Position numbers and translations under genes: made by a program
Part shown: one piece after another, positions 5,644 through 12,343 of the stretch
Numbering within the stretch: position 1 is the first letter of the stretch
Layout of the letters: each line of letters begins with the position of its first letter
The notes under the pieces: model-generated
Seen by the model: only the letters and a program-made list of their open reading frames with translations
Database searches by the model: none
Told to the model about the DNA's origin: nothing
DNA from: Nocardioidaceae bacterium
GTDB lineage: Bacteria; Actinomycetota; Actinomycetes; Propionibacteriales; Nocardioidaceae
Length of the DNA: 13,356 nt
Direction: 5' to 3'
NCBI GenBank assembly: GCA_013698435.1
Contig: JACCVA010000138.1
Location: 1 to 13,356 of the forward strand

Positions 5644-7977
5644 GTGGCGGCCAGGAGCGGGGACAGCGAGTTCGACCCCCGCGCGGTCGCGCTTCGGTTG
5701 GCTGCTCCGTCCACCCGAAAGGACCGATTGCTGCACCTTGAGGTGCGCCCGGCGCGGGAGGCGCAGCTCGCCGGCTGGCCGGCCTGGGGTCACCCGTCAA
5801 TCACCGCCGCGTACCTCGAGCGCGGCATCGTCGCTCCGTGGAGCCATCAGCAGCGGGCCGCCGACCTGGCATGGCATGGCCAGCACACCGTCGTCGCGAC
5901 CGGGACGGCGTCCGGGAAGTCGCTGGCGTACTTGCTGCCCGCGTTGTCGGCGATCGCACACAGCATCGATACACCGGGCAGCCGCGGCGACTCTGTGCTG
6001 TACCTGTCTCCCACCAAGGCCCTTGCCCACGACCAGTGGGCCTCGGTCCAAGGGCTGCGCGTGCCGGGCGTCAGGGCGACCACGTACGACGGTGACTCGT
6101 CACGCGAGGAGCGCGACTGGGCGCGCAGCCATGCCAACTACGTGCTCACGAACCCCGACATGCTGCATCGCACGATGCTTCCCGGCCATGCGCGCTGGTC
6201 GCTCTTCTGGGGCTCGCTTCGCTTCGTCGTGGTCGATGAGTGCCACCACTACCGCGGTGTCTTCGGCGCGCATGTAGCGCAGATCCTCCGGCGGCTGCGG
6301 CGGATCGCCGCACACTACGGCGCGCACCCGACGTTCGTGCTGGCGTCGGCGACCACGGCCGAGCCGGAGGTGACCGGAGCGCGGCTCATCGGTGCGCCGG
6401 TGATGTCGGTGACCGAGGACGGGTCGCCACGAGGCAGCACCGCCGTCGCGCTATGGGAACCGCCGCTGACCTCGCTGCTCGGTGAGCAGGGAGCCCCCGT
6501 ACGCCGCTCGGCCGCGGCCGAGGCCGCCGACCTGGTAGCCGACCTTGTCGCCGACGGCGTGCGCACGCTGGCGTTCGTGCGCAGCCGGCGCGGGGCGGAG
6601 ACGGTGGCACTTCAGGTCCGCGAGCGGTTGGCCGAGGTCGACCCCGAGCTGGCGCAACGGGTGGCGCCCTACCGTGGCGGCTACCTGCCGGAGGACCGTC
6701 GTGACCTCGAACAGAAGCTGCGGTCGGGAGAGCTGCTCGCTGTGGCCAGCACCAACGCCCTCGAGCTCGGCATCGACATCGACGGCCTCGACGCGGTGGT
6801 GATGGCCGGGTTCCCCGGCACTCGAGCGTCGATGTGGCAGCAGGTGGGGCGCTCCGGCCGCGAGGCTCAAGGCGGGCTGGGAGTGCTGGTTGCGCGCGAC
6901 GACCCGCTCGACACGTACTTGGTGACCCACCCCGAGGCGCTGCTCGGTGCCCCGGTCGAGGCGACGGTGTTCGACCCGGGCAACCCCTATGTGGTCGCGC
7001 CGCACTTGTGTGCGGCTGCGCAGGAGCTGCCGCTGTCGGAGGACGACCTTGCACTGTTCGCCGGCGACGTCGCCGGTGTGGTGGCGTCGCTTGTCGATGC
7101 GGGCTATCTGCGTCGGCGTACCCGCGGCTGGTTCTGGACCCGACGGGACCGGGCCTGCGACCTGGCCGACATCCGCTCGAGCGGCGGGAGCCCGGTCCGC
7201 ATCGTGGAGGAGTCGACGGGACGGCTGATCGGCACCGTCGACGCGGCCTCCGCCCACGCCACCGTGCACGCTGGGGCGGTGTACGTCCACCTGGGGCAGA
7301 CCTTTCTCGTGTCGGAGCTCGACCACGTGGAGGGGGTCGCGCTAGCGCGTCCCGCCTACCCGGAGTACTCCACGACCGCCCGAGAGCTGACCGACATCAC
7401 GATCGTCGGCACCGACGTCAGCGAAAGCTGGGGTCACGCGACACTGTCCTTCGGGACCGTCGAGGTGTCGTCACAGATCGTCGCCTTCCTGAAGCGACGG
7501 ATCGGAAGTGGCGAGGTCCTCGGTGAGGAACCGCTCGACCTGCCGGTACGCCAGCTGCAGACCAAGTGCGTCTGGTGGACCTTGAGCAGCGCGCAGATCC
7601 GGTCCAGTGGTGTGGACCAGGTCGATGTGCCTGGAGCGGCGCACGCGGCTGAGCATGCGTCGATCGGGCTGCTGCCACTGTTCGCCACGTGCGACCGGTG
7701 GGACATCGGTGGTGTGTCGACCGCGCTGCACGAGGACACCGGCACGTTGACGGTGTTCGTGTATGACGGCCACCCCGGAGGTGCGGGCTTCGCCGAGCAG
7801 GGGTTCAGCAAGGCCCGGGAGTGGCTGACCGCGACCAGAGAGGCGATCTCGTCATGTACGTGCGACGAGGGCTGCCCGTCGTGCGTGCAGTCCCCGAAGT
7901 GCGGCAATGCCAACAACCCGCTGGACAAGCGCGGCGCAGTCCGGCTGCTCGACGTGCTGCTGGAGGGGGCTGGTTGA
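5644..7977 (+). CDS. DECH-box helicase with C-terminal Zn-binding (DUF1998/MZB) domain, YprA/MrfA-like
   Basis: This is a 777-residue superfamily 2 helicase. Motifs in order are a Q-like motif (PWSHQQ, 65-70), Walker A ATGTASGKS (85-93, K92), DECH (198-201), SAT (235-237), ELGIDI near 374-379 and QVGRSGR (400-406). The C-terminus has C-x-C-x3-C-x2-C at 738, 740, 744 and 747, plus Cys753. This is the four-cysteine cluster known from Bacillus MrfA, a mitomycin-C repair helicase. The start is tentative: GTG at 5644 with GAGAGG 10 nt upstream. The open frame reaches back to 5155, but that part lies antisense to bldG and reads as shadow sequence. GTG 5602 lacks a ribosome site. The protein matches the family called DECH helicase of the 'helicase/secretion neighbourhood', which accompanies Tad genes in actinobacteria, as here. 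DNA repair is the likely role by homology; the link to secretion is unexplained. Confidence 0.88.
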   Translation: MAARSGDSEFDPRAVALRLAAPSTRKDRLLHLEVRPAREAQLAGWPAWGHPSITAAYLERGIVAPWSHQQRAADLAWHGQHTVVATGTASGKSLAYLLPALSAIAHSIDTPGSRGDSVLYLSPTKALAHDQWASVQGLRVPGVRATTYDGDSSREERDWARSHANYVLTNPDMLHRTMLPGHARWSLFWGSLRFVVVDECHHYRGVFGAHVAQILRRLRRIAAHYGAHPTFVLASATTAEPEVTGARLIGAPVMSVTEDGSPRGSTAVALWEPPLTSLLGEQGAPVRRSAAAEAADLVADLVADGVRTLAFVRSRRGAETVALQVRERLAEVDPELAQRVAPYRGGYLPEDRRDLEQKLRSGELLAVASTNALELGIDIDGLDAVVMAGFPGTRASMWQQVGRSGREAQGGLGVLVARDDPLDTYLVTHPEALLGAPVEATVFDPGNPYVVAPHLCAAAQELPLSEDDLALFAGDVAGVVASLVDAGYLRRRTRGWFWTRRDRACDLADIRSSGGSPVRIVEESTGRLIGTVDAASAHATVHAGAVYVHLGQTFLVSELDHVEGVALARPAYPEYSTTARELTDITIVGTDVSESWGHATLSFGTVEVSSQIVAFLKRRIGSGEVLGEEPLDLPVRQLQTKCVWWTLSSAQIRSSGVDQVDVPGAAHAAEHASIGLLPLFATCDRWDIGGVSTALHEDTGTLTVFVYDGHPGGAGFAEQGFSKAREWLTATREAISSCTCDEGCPSCVQSPKCGNANNPLDKRGAVRLLDVLLEGAG

Positions 7978-8058
7978 GGCGGTTACGGTGGTAGTGGAGT
8001 GGCGTCGGCGTCGGTCGGCCCGTCAGCGTTCGAGCTGTGTTGAAGGAGTGAGCCGTCC
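7978..8058 (+). other. Short gap between helicase and LapA-like gene
   Basis: This 81-nt spacer has no clear promoter boxes. It contains a GTCGG-rich repeat stretch and, at 8043-8048, AAGGAG serving the next gene. Cotranscription of the two genes is possible but not shown. Confidence 0.4.
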
Positions 8059-8466
8059 GTGGCCATCGTCGGACTACTGATCCTGTTGGTTGTCGCCATC
8101 ATCGTGATCGCCACCATCGCCCGCGGCAATGATCCCACCAGCATCGACCTCGGATGGTTCGTCATCCGCACCAACTTCACCGGAGTCTTCGTCGCCGGCG
8201 CACTCACCCTGCTGCTCGGTGTGCTCGGGGTGATGGTGCTCTTGTCGGGACTGCGCCGCAACCGTCGCCGCCGCGCCGAGATGCACGAGCTCCGCAACCG
8301 AGCAGCCTCGAAGAGCACCACTGGCGCGCCTGCACGGGACTCGTCATCGGTAGAGGACAGCGACACGACACGGGCGCCGCAAAACACGTCGGCGCGGGCC
8401 AAGCCGTCACACGCCGAACCCCGCGACGCGGACGAGTCCTTCGACTCTGCTCCTCGAGACCACTAG
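8059..8466 (+). CDS. Small two-helix membrane protein, LapA-domain-like (DUF1049-like)
   Basis: This 135-residue protein has two predicted membrane helices at about residues 3-21 and 41-64, separated by a short loop containing DLGWFVIRTNFTG. That loop resembles LapA-domain proteins, in which the loop leads into the second helix. A basic cluster (RRNRRRR, 66-72) suggests the C-terminal side is cytoplasmic. The rest, from about 80, is polar, rich in Ser, Thr, Asp and Arg, and probably disordered. The start is GTG at 8059 with AAGGAG 10 nt upstream. It follows the helicase on the same strand and converges with the tad operon, with a strong inverted repeat at the junction. In Gram-negatives LapA helps regulate lipopolysaccharide assembly; in actinobacteria no role is known to me. 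The membrane topology is reasonably safe; the family call is moderate. Confidence 0.65.
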   Translation: MAIVGLLILLVVAIIVIATIARGNDPTSIDLGWFVIRTNFTGVFVAGALTLLLGVLGVMVLLSGLRRNRRRRAEMHELRNRAASKSTTGAPARDSSSVEDSDTTRAPQNTSARAKPSHAEPRDADESFDSAPRDH

Positions 8467-8494
8467 CCGGCTGACTGCAGCGAACATCAGCCGG
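8467..8494. terminator. Bidirectional terminator-like inverted repeat between convergent genes
   Basis: CCGGCTGA (8467-8474) and TCAGCCGG (8487-8494) are perfect 8-bp inverted repeats around a 12-base loop. They start right after the plus-strand TAG (8464-8466) and include the stop codon of the minus-strand tad gene. Position and symmetry fit termination of both transcripts. There is no T-tract, which is usual in high-GC actinobacteria. Confidence 0.6.
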
Positions 8495-8843
8495 GCCCGG
8501 CCCGTGCCTGGGCGACGATCCGGATGTCAAGCCCGGCTGGAAGGTCGACCACATCGACGACCTCGAGCAGGAGGTCGTCGCCGTTGATCGTGCAGCTCAG
8601 CACGTCGGCGTCGTTGTCACCAGCAATCCGGCGCGCCGTCGCACACGCCTCACCCCCGCGCTGCAGCTGTGCAGCCCCCGACAGCGCGGCGAGGTCGGCG
8701 GCGGCGTCAAGATGATGCTGACGAGCCACGGCGGCCGCCACCAGCAGCGTCAGCCAGCCCAGGCTGAGGCAGACCACGATCCAGGCGATCCCCCACACCG
8801 TGGCGAACCCCAGCTCGCGGTGAGCCCGGTCAGGACGTGTCAC
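8487..8843 (-). CDS. TadE/G-like pseudopilin-type protein, Rv3654c-like
   Basis: This 118-residue protein has an N-terminal hydrophobic helix at about 13-39, preceded by REL-G12, followed by an extracytoplasmic region starting HHLDAAADLAALSGAAQL. That region is typical of TadE/TadG-like proteins and of the actinobacterial Rv3654c type. The junction G12/FATVW resembles a prepilin cleavage site, but Trp stands at +5 where a glutamate is usual, so processing by a prepilin peptidase is doubtful. Two cysteines (67 and 84) could form a disulfide outside. The start is GTG at 8843, overlapping the tadE end by 14 nt, with GGAGG 6 nt upstream. The longer frame upstream is tadE read in another frame. 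It is the last gene of the tad operon. Mycobacterial Rv3654c has been reported as secreted; whether this one is secreted is unknown. Confidence 0.75.
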   Translation of the reverse strand: MTRPDRAHRELGFATVWGIAWIVVCLSLGWLTLLVAAAVARQHHLDAAADLAALSGAAQLQRGGEACATARRIAGDNDADVLSCTINGDDLLLEVVDVVDLPAGLDIRIVAQARAGPG

Positions 8844-9225
8844 TACGGTCCTCCGTGTCCACCGTCGCCCTGGACTCGAGCGTGATGTCGGGCAGCGGCA
8901 CCAGCAACCAGGCCGGCGCGTCCTGATGGGACGACACAGTGACGGTGACGGTGCCTCCAGAGCGAGACGACGCGACGGTGGCGTGATCGGGTGCAGTTCG
9001 CTCTGCGACGTGCAAGGCGACCGCTTCGTCGTCGCCACGGGCCAACGCGCGGGCGGCATCGCGTGCGGCATCGACGACCTGCACCTGCGCGATGCCCACC
9101 GAGATCATCCAAACGAGCACAAGCGCGAACGCCGCCACCAGCGGCAACACGACTGCGGCCTCGGCCGTGACGGAGCCGTCGTCGTTGCGCCTGCCGAGTT
9201 GTCCGTGGTGCCGCTGGTCACTCAT
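8830..9225 (-). CDS. tadE: TadE-family minor pseudopilin-like protein, Rv3655c-like
   Basis: This 131-residue protein has a short basic leader, a processing-type junction G17/SVTAE with Glu at +5 (E22), and a membrane helix at about 23-46. The VDAARDAARALARGD stretch that follows is characteristic of TadE. The C-terminal part, to 131, is a small beta-rich extracytoplasmic domain. TadE proteins are minor pseudopilins processed by a prepilin peptidase and needed for Flp/Tad pilus assembly. The start is ATG at 9225 with AAGGGA 5 nt upstream. The upstream extension of the frame to 9567 overlaps the pilin gene and is arginine-rich shadow sequence. It lies 59 nt after the Flp-like gene and overlaps the last gene by 14 nt. 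It corresponds by order to M. tuberculosis Rv3655c. No peptidase gene is present in the window. Confidence 0.85.
   Translation of the reverse strand: MSDQRHHGQLGRRNDDGSVTAEAAVVLPLVAAFALVLVWMISVGIAQVQVVDAARDAARALARGDDEAVALHVAERTAPDHATVASSRSGGTVTVTVSSHQDAPAWLLVPLPDITLESRATVDTEDRSDTS
8850..8854 (-). promoter_or_regulatory. Ribosome-binding site of the Rv3654c-like gene inside tadE
   Basis: GGAGG ends 6 nt before the GTG at 8843 and lies within the tadE coding region. It settles the short form of the gene over the longer open frame that runs back to 9071. Confidence 0.7.
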
Positions 9226-9284
9226 CGGTTTCCCTTCGCAGATCACCGGATGGGCCAGCGGAGACCGACCCACCACGGCGCGGT

Positions 9285-9473
9285 TCAGAACGGCAGGAGC
9301 GTGATCACCTTGTCGAAGACCGACTCGAGCACGTTTTGGCCGAAGTCGGACGTGAGCAGCTTGTAGAGAATCCCGGCGAAGCCGCAGGCGCCTACGGTGC
9401 CGACGGCATACTCGGCAGTGTTCATGCCGTCCTCGGTGCGAACGGCGAGTCGTGAGGTGAAGTGATGAGTCAT
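9285..9473 (-). CDS. Flp-like mini-pilin (DUF4244 family), Rv3656c-like
   Basis: This 62-residue protein has a 16-residue leader ending in DG16, then M17-N-T-A-E21-Y22. This is the Flp pilin processing motif G/xxxxEY, with Glu at +5. A single hydrophobic helix follows at about 23-40, then a short tail ending in LLPF. Cleavage would leave a mature peptide of 46 residues, the size of Flp pilins. It is the probable major subunit of the Tad-like structure and would be inserted in the membrane and cleaved on the cytoplasmic side. The start is ATG at 9473 with AAAGGA 7 nt upstream. It is preceded by the longest gap in the operon (145 nt), which contains a stem-loop at the tadC end and may give it separate or higher expression. 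It corresponds to Rv3656c by size and order. Confidence 0.85.
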   Translation of the reverse strand: MTHHFTSRLAVRTEDGMNTAEYAVGTVGACGFAGILYKLLTSDFGQNVLESVFDKVITLLPF

Positions 9474-9618
9474 GAGGATGTCCTTTCGGTCGTCCCGGCC
9501 GTGAGACCGCGACGTTGATGTGACCTGGCACCCTCAGCCAAGCCGCCGCACGACCCCTTGCCCACAACGGTTATCCGATCTGTTGACGGTGATACCGCGA
9601 CACGGTGCTGGGGATAAG
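9474..9618 (-). other. Gap between tadC and the Flp-like gene
   Basis: This is the only gap above 60 nt in the tad operon. The tadC stop stem-loop extends into it, and it ends with the pilin ribosome site AAAGGA (9486-9481). It could hold a promoter for the pilin and tadE genes. I find no box pair convincing enough to list. Confidence 0.4.
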
Positions 9619-9628
9619 TCACAGCACC
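9604..9628 (-). terminator. Stem-loop spanning the tadC stop codon, upstream of the pilin gene
   Basis: GGTGCTG (minus 9628-9622) and CAGCACC (9610-9604) form a perfect 7-bp stem with an 11-base loop that contains the tadC TGA. It sits between the machinery genes and the pilin genes. It may be a partial terminator, a 3'-end stabiliser or a processing site that sets different mRNA levels. The structure is seen; the role is inferred. Confidence 0.5.
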
Positions 9629-10362
9629 AGATGGGTGAACGCGCCGACGATCGTCGGGACGACACCGATGAGCATGAAGGCAGGAAGGAAGCAGACGGCG
9701 AGCGGCCCCGCGGCTTTGACACCAACAGTTCGGGCGCGGGCCTGGACCGAAGCTCGCCGCTCGCGCCGCCTGTCGGCGGCGAGCCTCGTCAATCCGTCGA
9801 CCAGAGGAGCACCCGACTCGAGCGTGCGCAGCATCGTGCGCGCCAACGGGGCAAGCTGCGCGTCGGTCAGCACGCGCTTCCACTCGACCTGCGGGTCGGC
9901 GCCGAGCGCGAGGCGGGAGTTCACCTCGTCCAGGCGTGCCCCGAGCCTTCCACCCACCGCCCGCGCCACGACCGCGAGCGACTGGTCGGGTGGTCGCCCG
10001 ACCAGTGCGCAGGCGGCCAGCAGGTCGACCGCCACCGGGAGGTCGCGAGCGATCTCTTCACGTTCCCGCGTGATGCTCGGCGACTCCAAGGTGCCCAACC
10101 ACCACGACAGGCCGAGACCGAGCGGAACCGCGCAGACAGCGGCCAGGCTGGGGCCGAGGACGAGCCAACCGGCTGCCCCGGATGCCACGAGGCAGACCAC
10201 GAACCGGTTGCGCGCGTCCTCGATGAGAGCTGAGGCGAGGGACGTGCCTGAACGCGCTTGCCGCACGTCGGCATGGCGCAGTCGGCGCAGACCGCGGCTG
10301 TCGGAGCTCGGACAACCGAGCCATACCGCCGTGAACGTCGCGACCGTGGCGAGCACTACCAC
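9619..10362 (-). CDS. tadC: TadC-like inner-membrane platform protein (type II secretion F domain), Rv3657c-like
   Basis: This 247-residue membrane protein pairs with TadB to form the inner-membrane platform of Tad/type IV-pilus-like machines. Hydrophobic segments lie at about 1-16, 53-90 and 215-243. The type II secretion F domain spans about 105-240. It begins DLPVAVDLLAACALVGRPPDQSL (given by position 107-129) and includes RTLESGAPLVDGL (179-191) and a basic helix before the last membrane segments. The start is GTG at 10362, because GAGG lies 7 nt upstream and the tadB stop is only 2 nt before it. A longer frame to 10443 would overlap tadB with arginine-rich shadow sequence. The gene ends in a stem-loop before the pilin gene. 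It corresponds to Rv3657c by order. Confidence 0.85.
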   Translation of the reverse strand: MVVLATVATFTAVWLGCPSSDSRGLRRLRHADVRQARSGTSLASALIEDARNRFVVCLVASGAAGWLVLGPSLAAVCAVPLGLGLSWWLGTLESPSITREREEIARDLPVAVDLLAACALVGRPPDQSLAVVARAVGGRLGARLDEVNSRLALGADPQVEWKRVLTDAQLAPLARTMLRTLESGAPLVDGLTRLAADRRRERRASVQARARTVGVKAAGPLAVCFLPAFMLIGVVPTIVGAFTHLVL

Positions 10363-10364
10363 GG

Positions 10365-11183
10365 CTAGACCTCGGCCGCGGCGGCCATCCGCTCCACCCA
10401 CCACACGCCTACCAGGGCCAGCAGCACGCCGGCACCCAGGCACATGAGCCCGAGGTCAGTATGCAGCAGGAAGTCGACCGGGTGGGCGTCCATGGATGCG
10501 CCGAGCCCGAGCCCGAAGACGGGCAGGCAAGCAAGCATCTTGGCCGTGGCCCGAGGCGGGGCGAGGGCGGCGACGACCTCGGCCCGGGCGTCGTCATCGC
10601 TCCGGAGCCCCGCCGCCACCTGCTCGAGCACCTCGGCCAGCGCCGCCCCCGACTGCTCGGCGACCTCCCATGCCGCCGCCACGGCCCGAAGACCGTCAGC
10701 GCCAGGCTCGGCCGCCACCGTTCGGATGGCCTGGGGCACATCACCACCCAGCCGAGCTGCCGTGACGATCACGTCCCACTCCGGCCACGGCTCCAACGAC
10801 CGCTCAACCACCTGGACGGCGGGCAGGCCGGCTCGCAGCTCGGCCGACAGCGCGTCACACAAGCCGATGACCGCGACCGCCCTGCCGCGCCGTCGGCGTC
10901 CGTTCCGCCACGAGCGGACCAACCGGTCGCAGGCGACCGCCACTCCCGAGCCCACCACCGCAAGGACGAGGAGCCGAGGCGCGCTGCCGACCAACAGCCA
11001 CGTCGCGCCAACAGCCGAGGCCACGCCGAGCGTCACCCGCAGTGCCGAGAGGTGGCGATCTCCGTCGGTAGGGATCGCGAGACGGCGCCGCAGCACCGAG
11101 GCCGGTGGAACGAATGACCAGACACCCGCAAAGGCGGCAGCAGCCGCGAGCAGTGCGGCCGTACTGCCCTGCTGACTCGTCAT
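10365..11183 (-). CDS. tadB: TadB-like inner-membrane platform protein (type II secretion F domain), Rv3658c-like
   Basis: This 272-residue protein has hydrophobic segments at about 8-27, 47-86, 213-229 and 243-262. It has a cytoplasmic type II secretion F region between them: LCDALSAELRAGLPAV at 108-123 and AWEVAEQSGAALAEVLEQ at 171-188, with an acidic SDDDARAE at 195-202. Such proteins contact the hexameric TadA ATPase and guide pilin assembly in the inner membrane. The start is ATG at 11183, which overlaps the tadA stop by 4 nt (ATGA), so translation is coupled. The tadC gene begins 2 nt after the stop. The length and two-block layout fit actinobacterial TadB. It corresponds to Rv3658c by order. 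Separating TadB from TadC by sequence alone is less certain than the F-domain call itself. Confidence 0.85.
   Translation of the reverse strand: MTSQQGSTAALLAAAAAFAGVWSFVPPASVLRRRLAIPTDGDRHLSALRVTLGVASAVGATWLLVGSAPRLLVLAVVGSGVAVACDRLVRSWRNGRRRRGRAVAVIGLCDALSAELRAGLPAVQVVERSLEPWPEWDVIVTAARLGGDVPQAIRTVAAEPGADGLRAVAAAWEVAEQSGAALAEVLEQVAAGLRSDDDARAEVVAALAPPRATAKMLACLPVFGLGLGASMDAHPVDFLLHTDLGLMCLGAGVLLALVGVWWVERMAAAAEV
10370..10373 (-). promoter_or_regulatory. Ribosome-binding site of tadC at the end of tadB
   Basis: GAGG (followed by T) within the last tadB codons ends 7 nt before GTG 10362. It supports the short tadC form and translational coupling to tadB. Confidence 0.6.
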
Positions 11184-12343
11184 CGCGACGCCTGCGTCAG
11201 CAGCCGTTCGAGCTCGTCGGCTCCGGGACCAGCCACCGGACGCCCCGACGCCGAGAACCGGACCGCGGTAACGACCTGGACGAGACCTGTGAGGCCTCGG
11301 TGCATGACGGCGAGCTCATCGATGCGCCGCACACCGGCGCAGTCACGCCGAAGGTGCACCACCGCCTGCACGGCCGACGCCAGCTGTGCATGCAGCGCGT
11401 CACGCGGCAGGCCGGCGGCGACGCCGAGTGCCTCCAACCTCGCCGGCACGTCACGGGCGGAGTTGGCGTGCACGGTGCCGCAGCCGCCCTCGTGGCCGGT
11501 GTTCATCGCAGCAAGGAGGTCGACGACCTCCGCGCCGCGCACTTCACCGATGACCAGCCGGTCGGGACGCATCCGCAGCGCCTGCCGCACGAGGTCACGC
11601 AGCCCGATCTCGCCGACGCCCTCGACATTGGCCTGTCGGGCTTCGAGCGACACCACGTGAGGGTGCCTGGGTCGCAGCTCGCTGACATCCTCGACGAGCA
11701 CCACCCGCTCACGCTCGTCGACGTACGACAAGAGAGCGGAGAGCAAGGTGGTCTTTCCGCTGCCGGTACCGCCGGAGACGAGAAACGCCGCTCGGGCCCG
11801 CACCAGGTCGAGCAGCAGCGCCGCCCCGGCCTCGGTGGTGCTTCCTGCCGCGACCAGCTCATCGAGGGTCATCGCGCGTCGCGCGGGCACCCGAAGCGAC
11901 AGGCAGGTGCCTGGCCGCGACAGCGGGGCCAAGACGGCATGGAAGCGGGTGCCGTCACGCAGCCGGACGTCGACATACGGCGACGCGTCGTCGAGACGGC
12001 GGCCCGCCGAGGAGGCAAGTCGTTGCGCCAGCCGGCGCACGGCATCGTCGTCAACGAACGTGACCGCTGTGCGTTCGAGTCCGCGGCCCACGTCGATCCA
12101 CACCTGCTCCGGGCCGTTGACGAGGACGTCGGTGACGCCTGAGCGGGCCAGGAGCGGATCGAGGGGGCCGGCGCCCACGATGTCGGCCCGCAGCGCGTCG
12201 ACGACCCCGAGCACCGCAGCGTCACCCACCAGGCGGCCCTCGCGGCGCAGCGCCTCGGCCACTCTGGCCGGCGTGGGGTCGGCGCTCTGCTGGGCCAACC
12301 GCACCCGCACCCGGTCGAGAACGGCAGGGTCGACCGAGCTCAT
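11180..12343 (-). CDS. tadA: TadA/CpaF secretion ATPase, Rv3659c-like
   Basis: This 387-residue cytosolic motor ATPase of the type II/IV secretion superfamily powers assembly of the Flp-like pilus. An N-terminal domain carries GPLDPLLARSGVTDVLVNGP (59-78). Walker A GGTGSGKTT is at 191-199 (K197). The Asp-box region VVLVEDVSEL is at 214-223. Walker B RLVIGEVRG is at 262-270 (E267), and the His box TGHEGGCGTVHANS at 282-295. GGCGT replaces the GSLST often seen in Proteobacteria, as is usual in actinobacterial TadA. The start is ATG at 12343, sharing one base with the TGA of the upstream gene (TGATG). The longer frame to 12391 would lie within the Ssd-like gene and is rejected. The next gene overlaps by 4 nt. 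It corresponds to Rv3659c. Confidence in class is high. Confidence 0.93.
   Translation of the reverse strand: MSSVDPAVLDRVRVRLAQQSADPTPARVAEALRREGRLVGDAAVLGVVDALRADIVGAGPLDPLLARSGVTDVLVNGPEQVWIDVGRGLERTAVTFVDDDAVRRLAQRLASSAGRRLDDASPYVDVRLRDGTRFHAVLAPLSRPGTCLSLRVPARRAMTLDELVAAGSTTEAGAALLLDLVRARAAFLVSGGTGSGKTTLLSALLSYVDERERVVLVEDVSELRPRHPHVVSLEARQANVEGVGEIGLRDLVRQALRMRPDRLVIGEVRGAEVVDLLAAMNTGHEGGCGTVHANSARDVPARLEALGVAAGLPRDALHAQLASAVQAVVHLRRDCAGVRRIDELAVMHRGLTGLVQVVTAVRFSASGRPVAGPGADELERLLTQASR

Noticed and set aside
9226..9567. Long upstream extension of tadE
   Set aside because: It overlaps the pilin gene in another frame and reads as Arg/His-rich shadow. ATG 9225 has its own ribosome site.
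9564..9600. TTGACG on the plus strand as a promoter -35 box
   Set aside because: The only -10-like sequence nearby (GATACC) is a few bases away rather than 16-18, and no plus-strand gene follows.
10363..10443. Upstream extension of tadC into tadB
   Set aside because: It is Arg/Gly-rich shadow sequence, and GTG 10362 has GAGG at 7 nt and follows the tadB stop closely.
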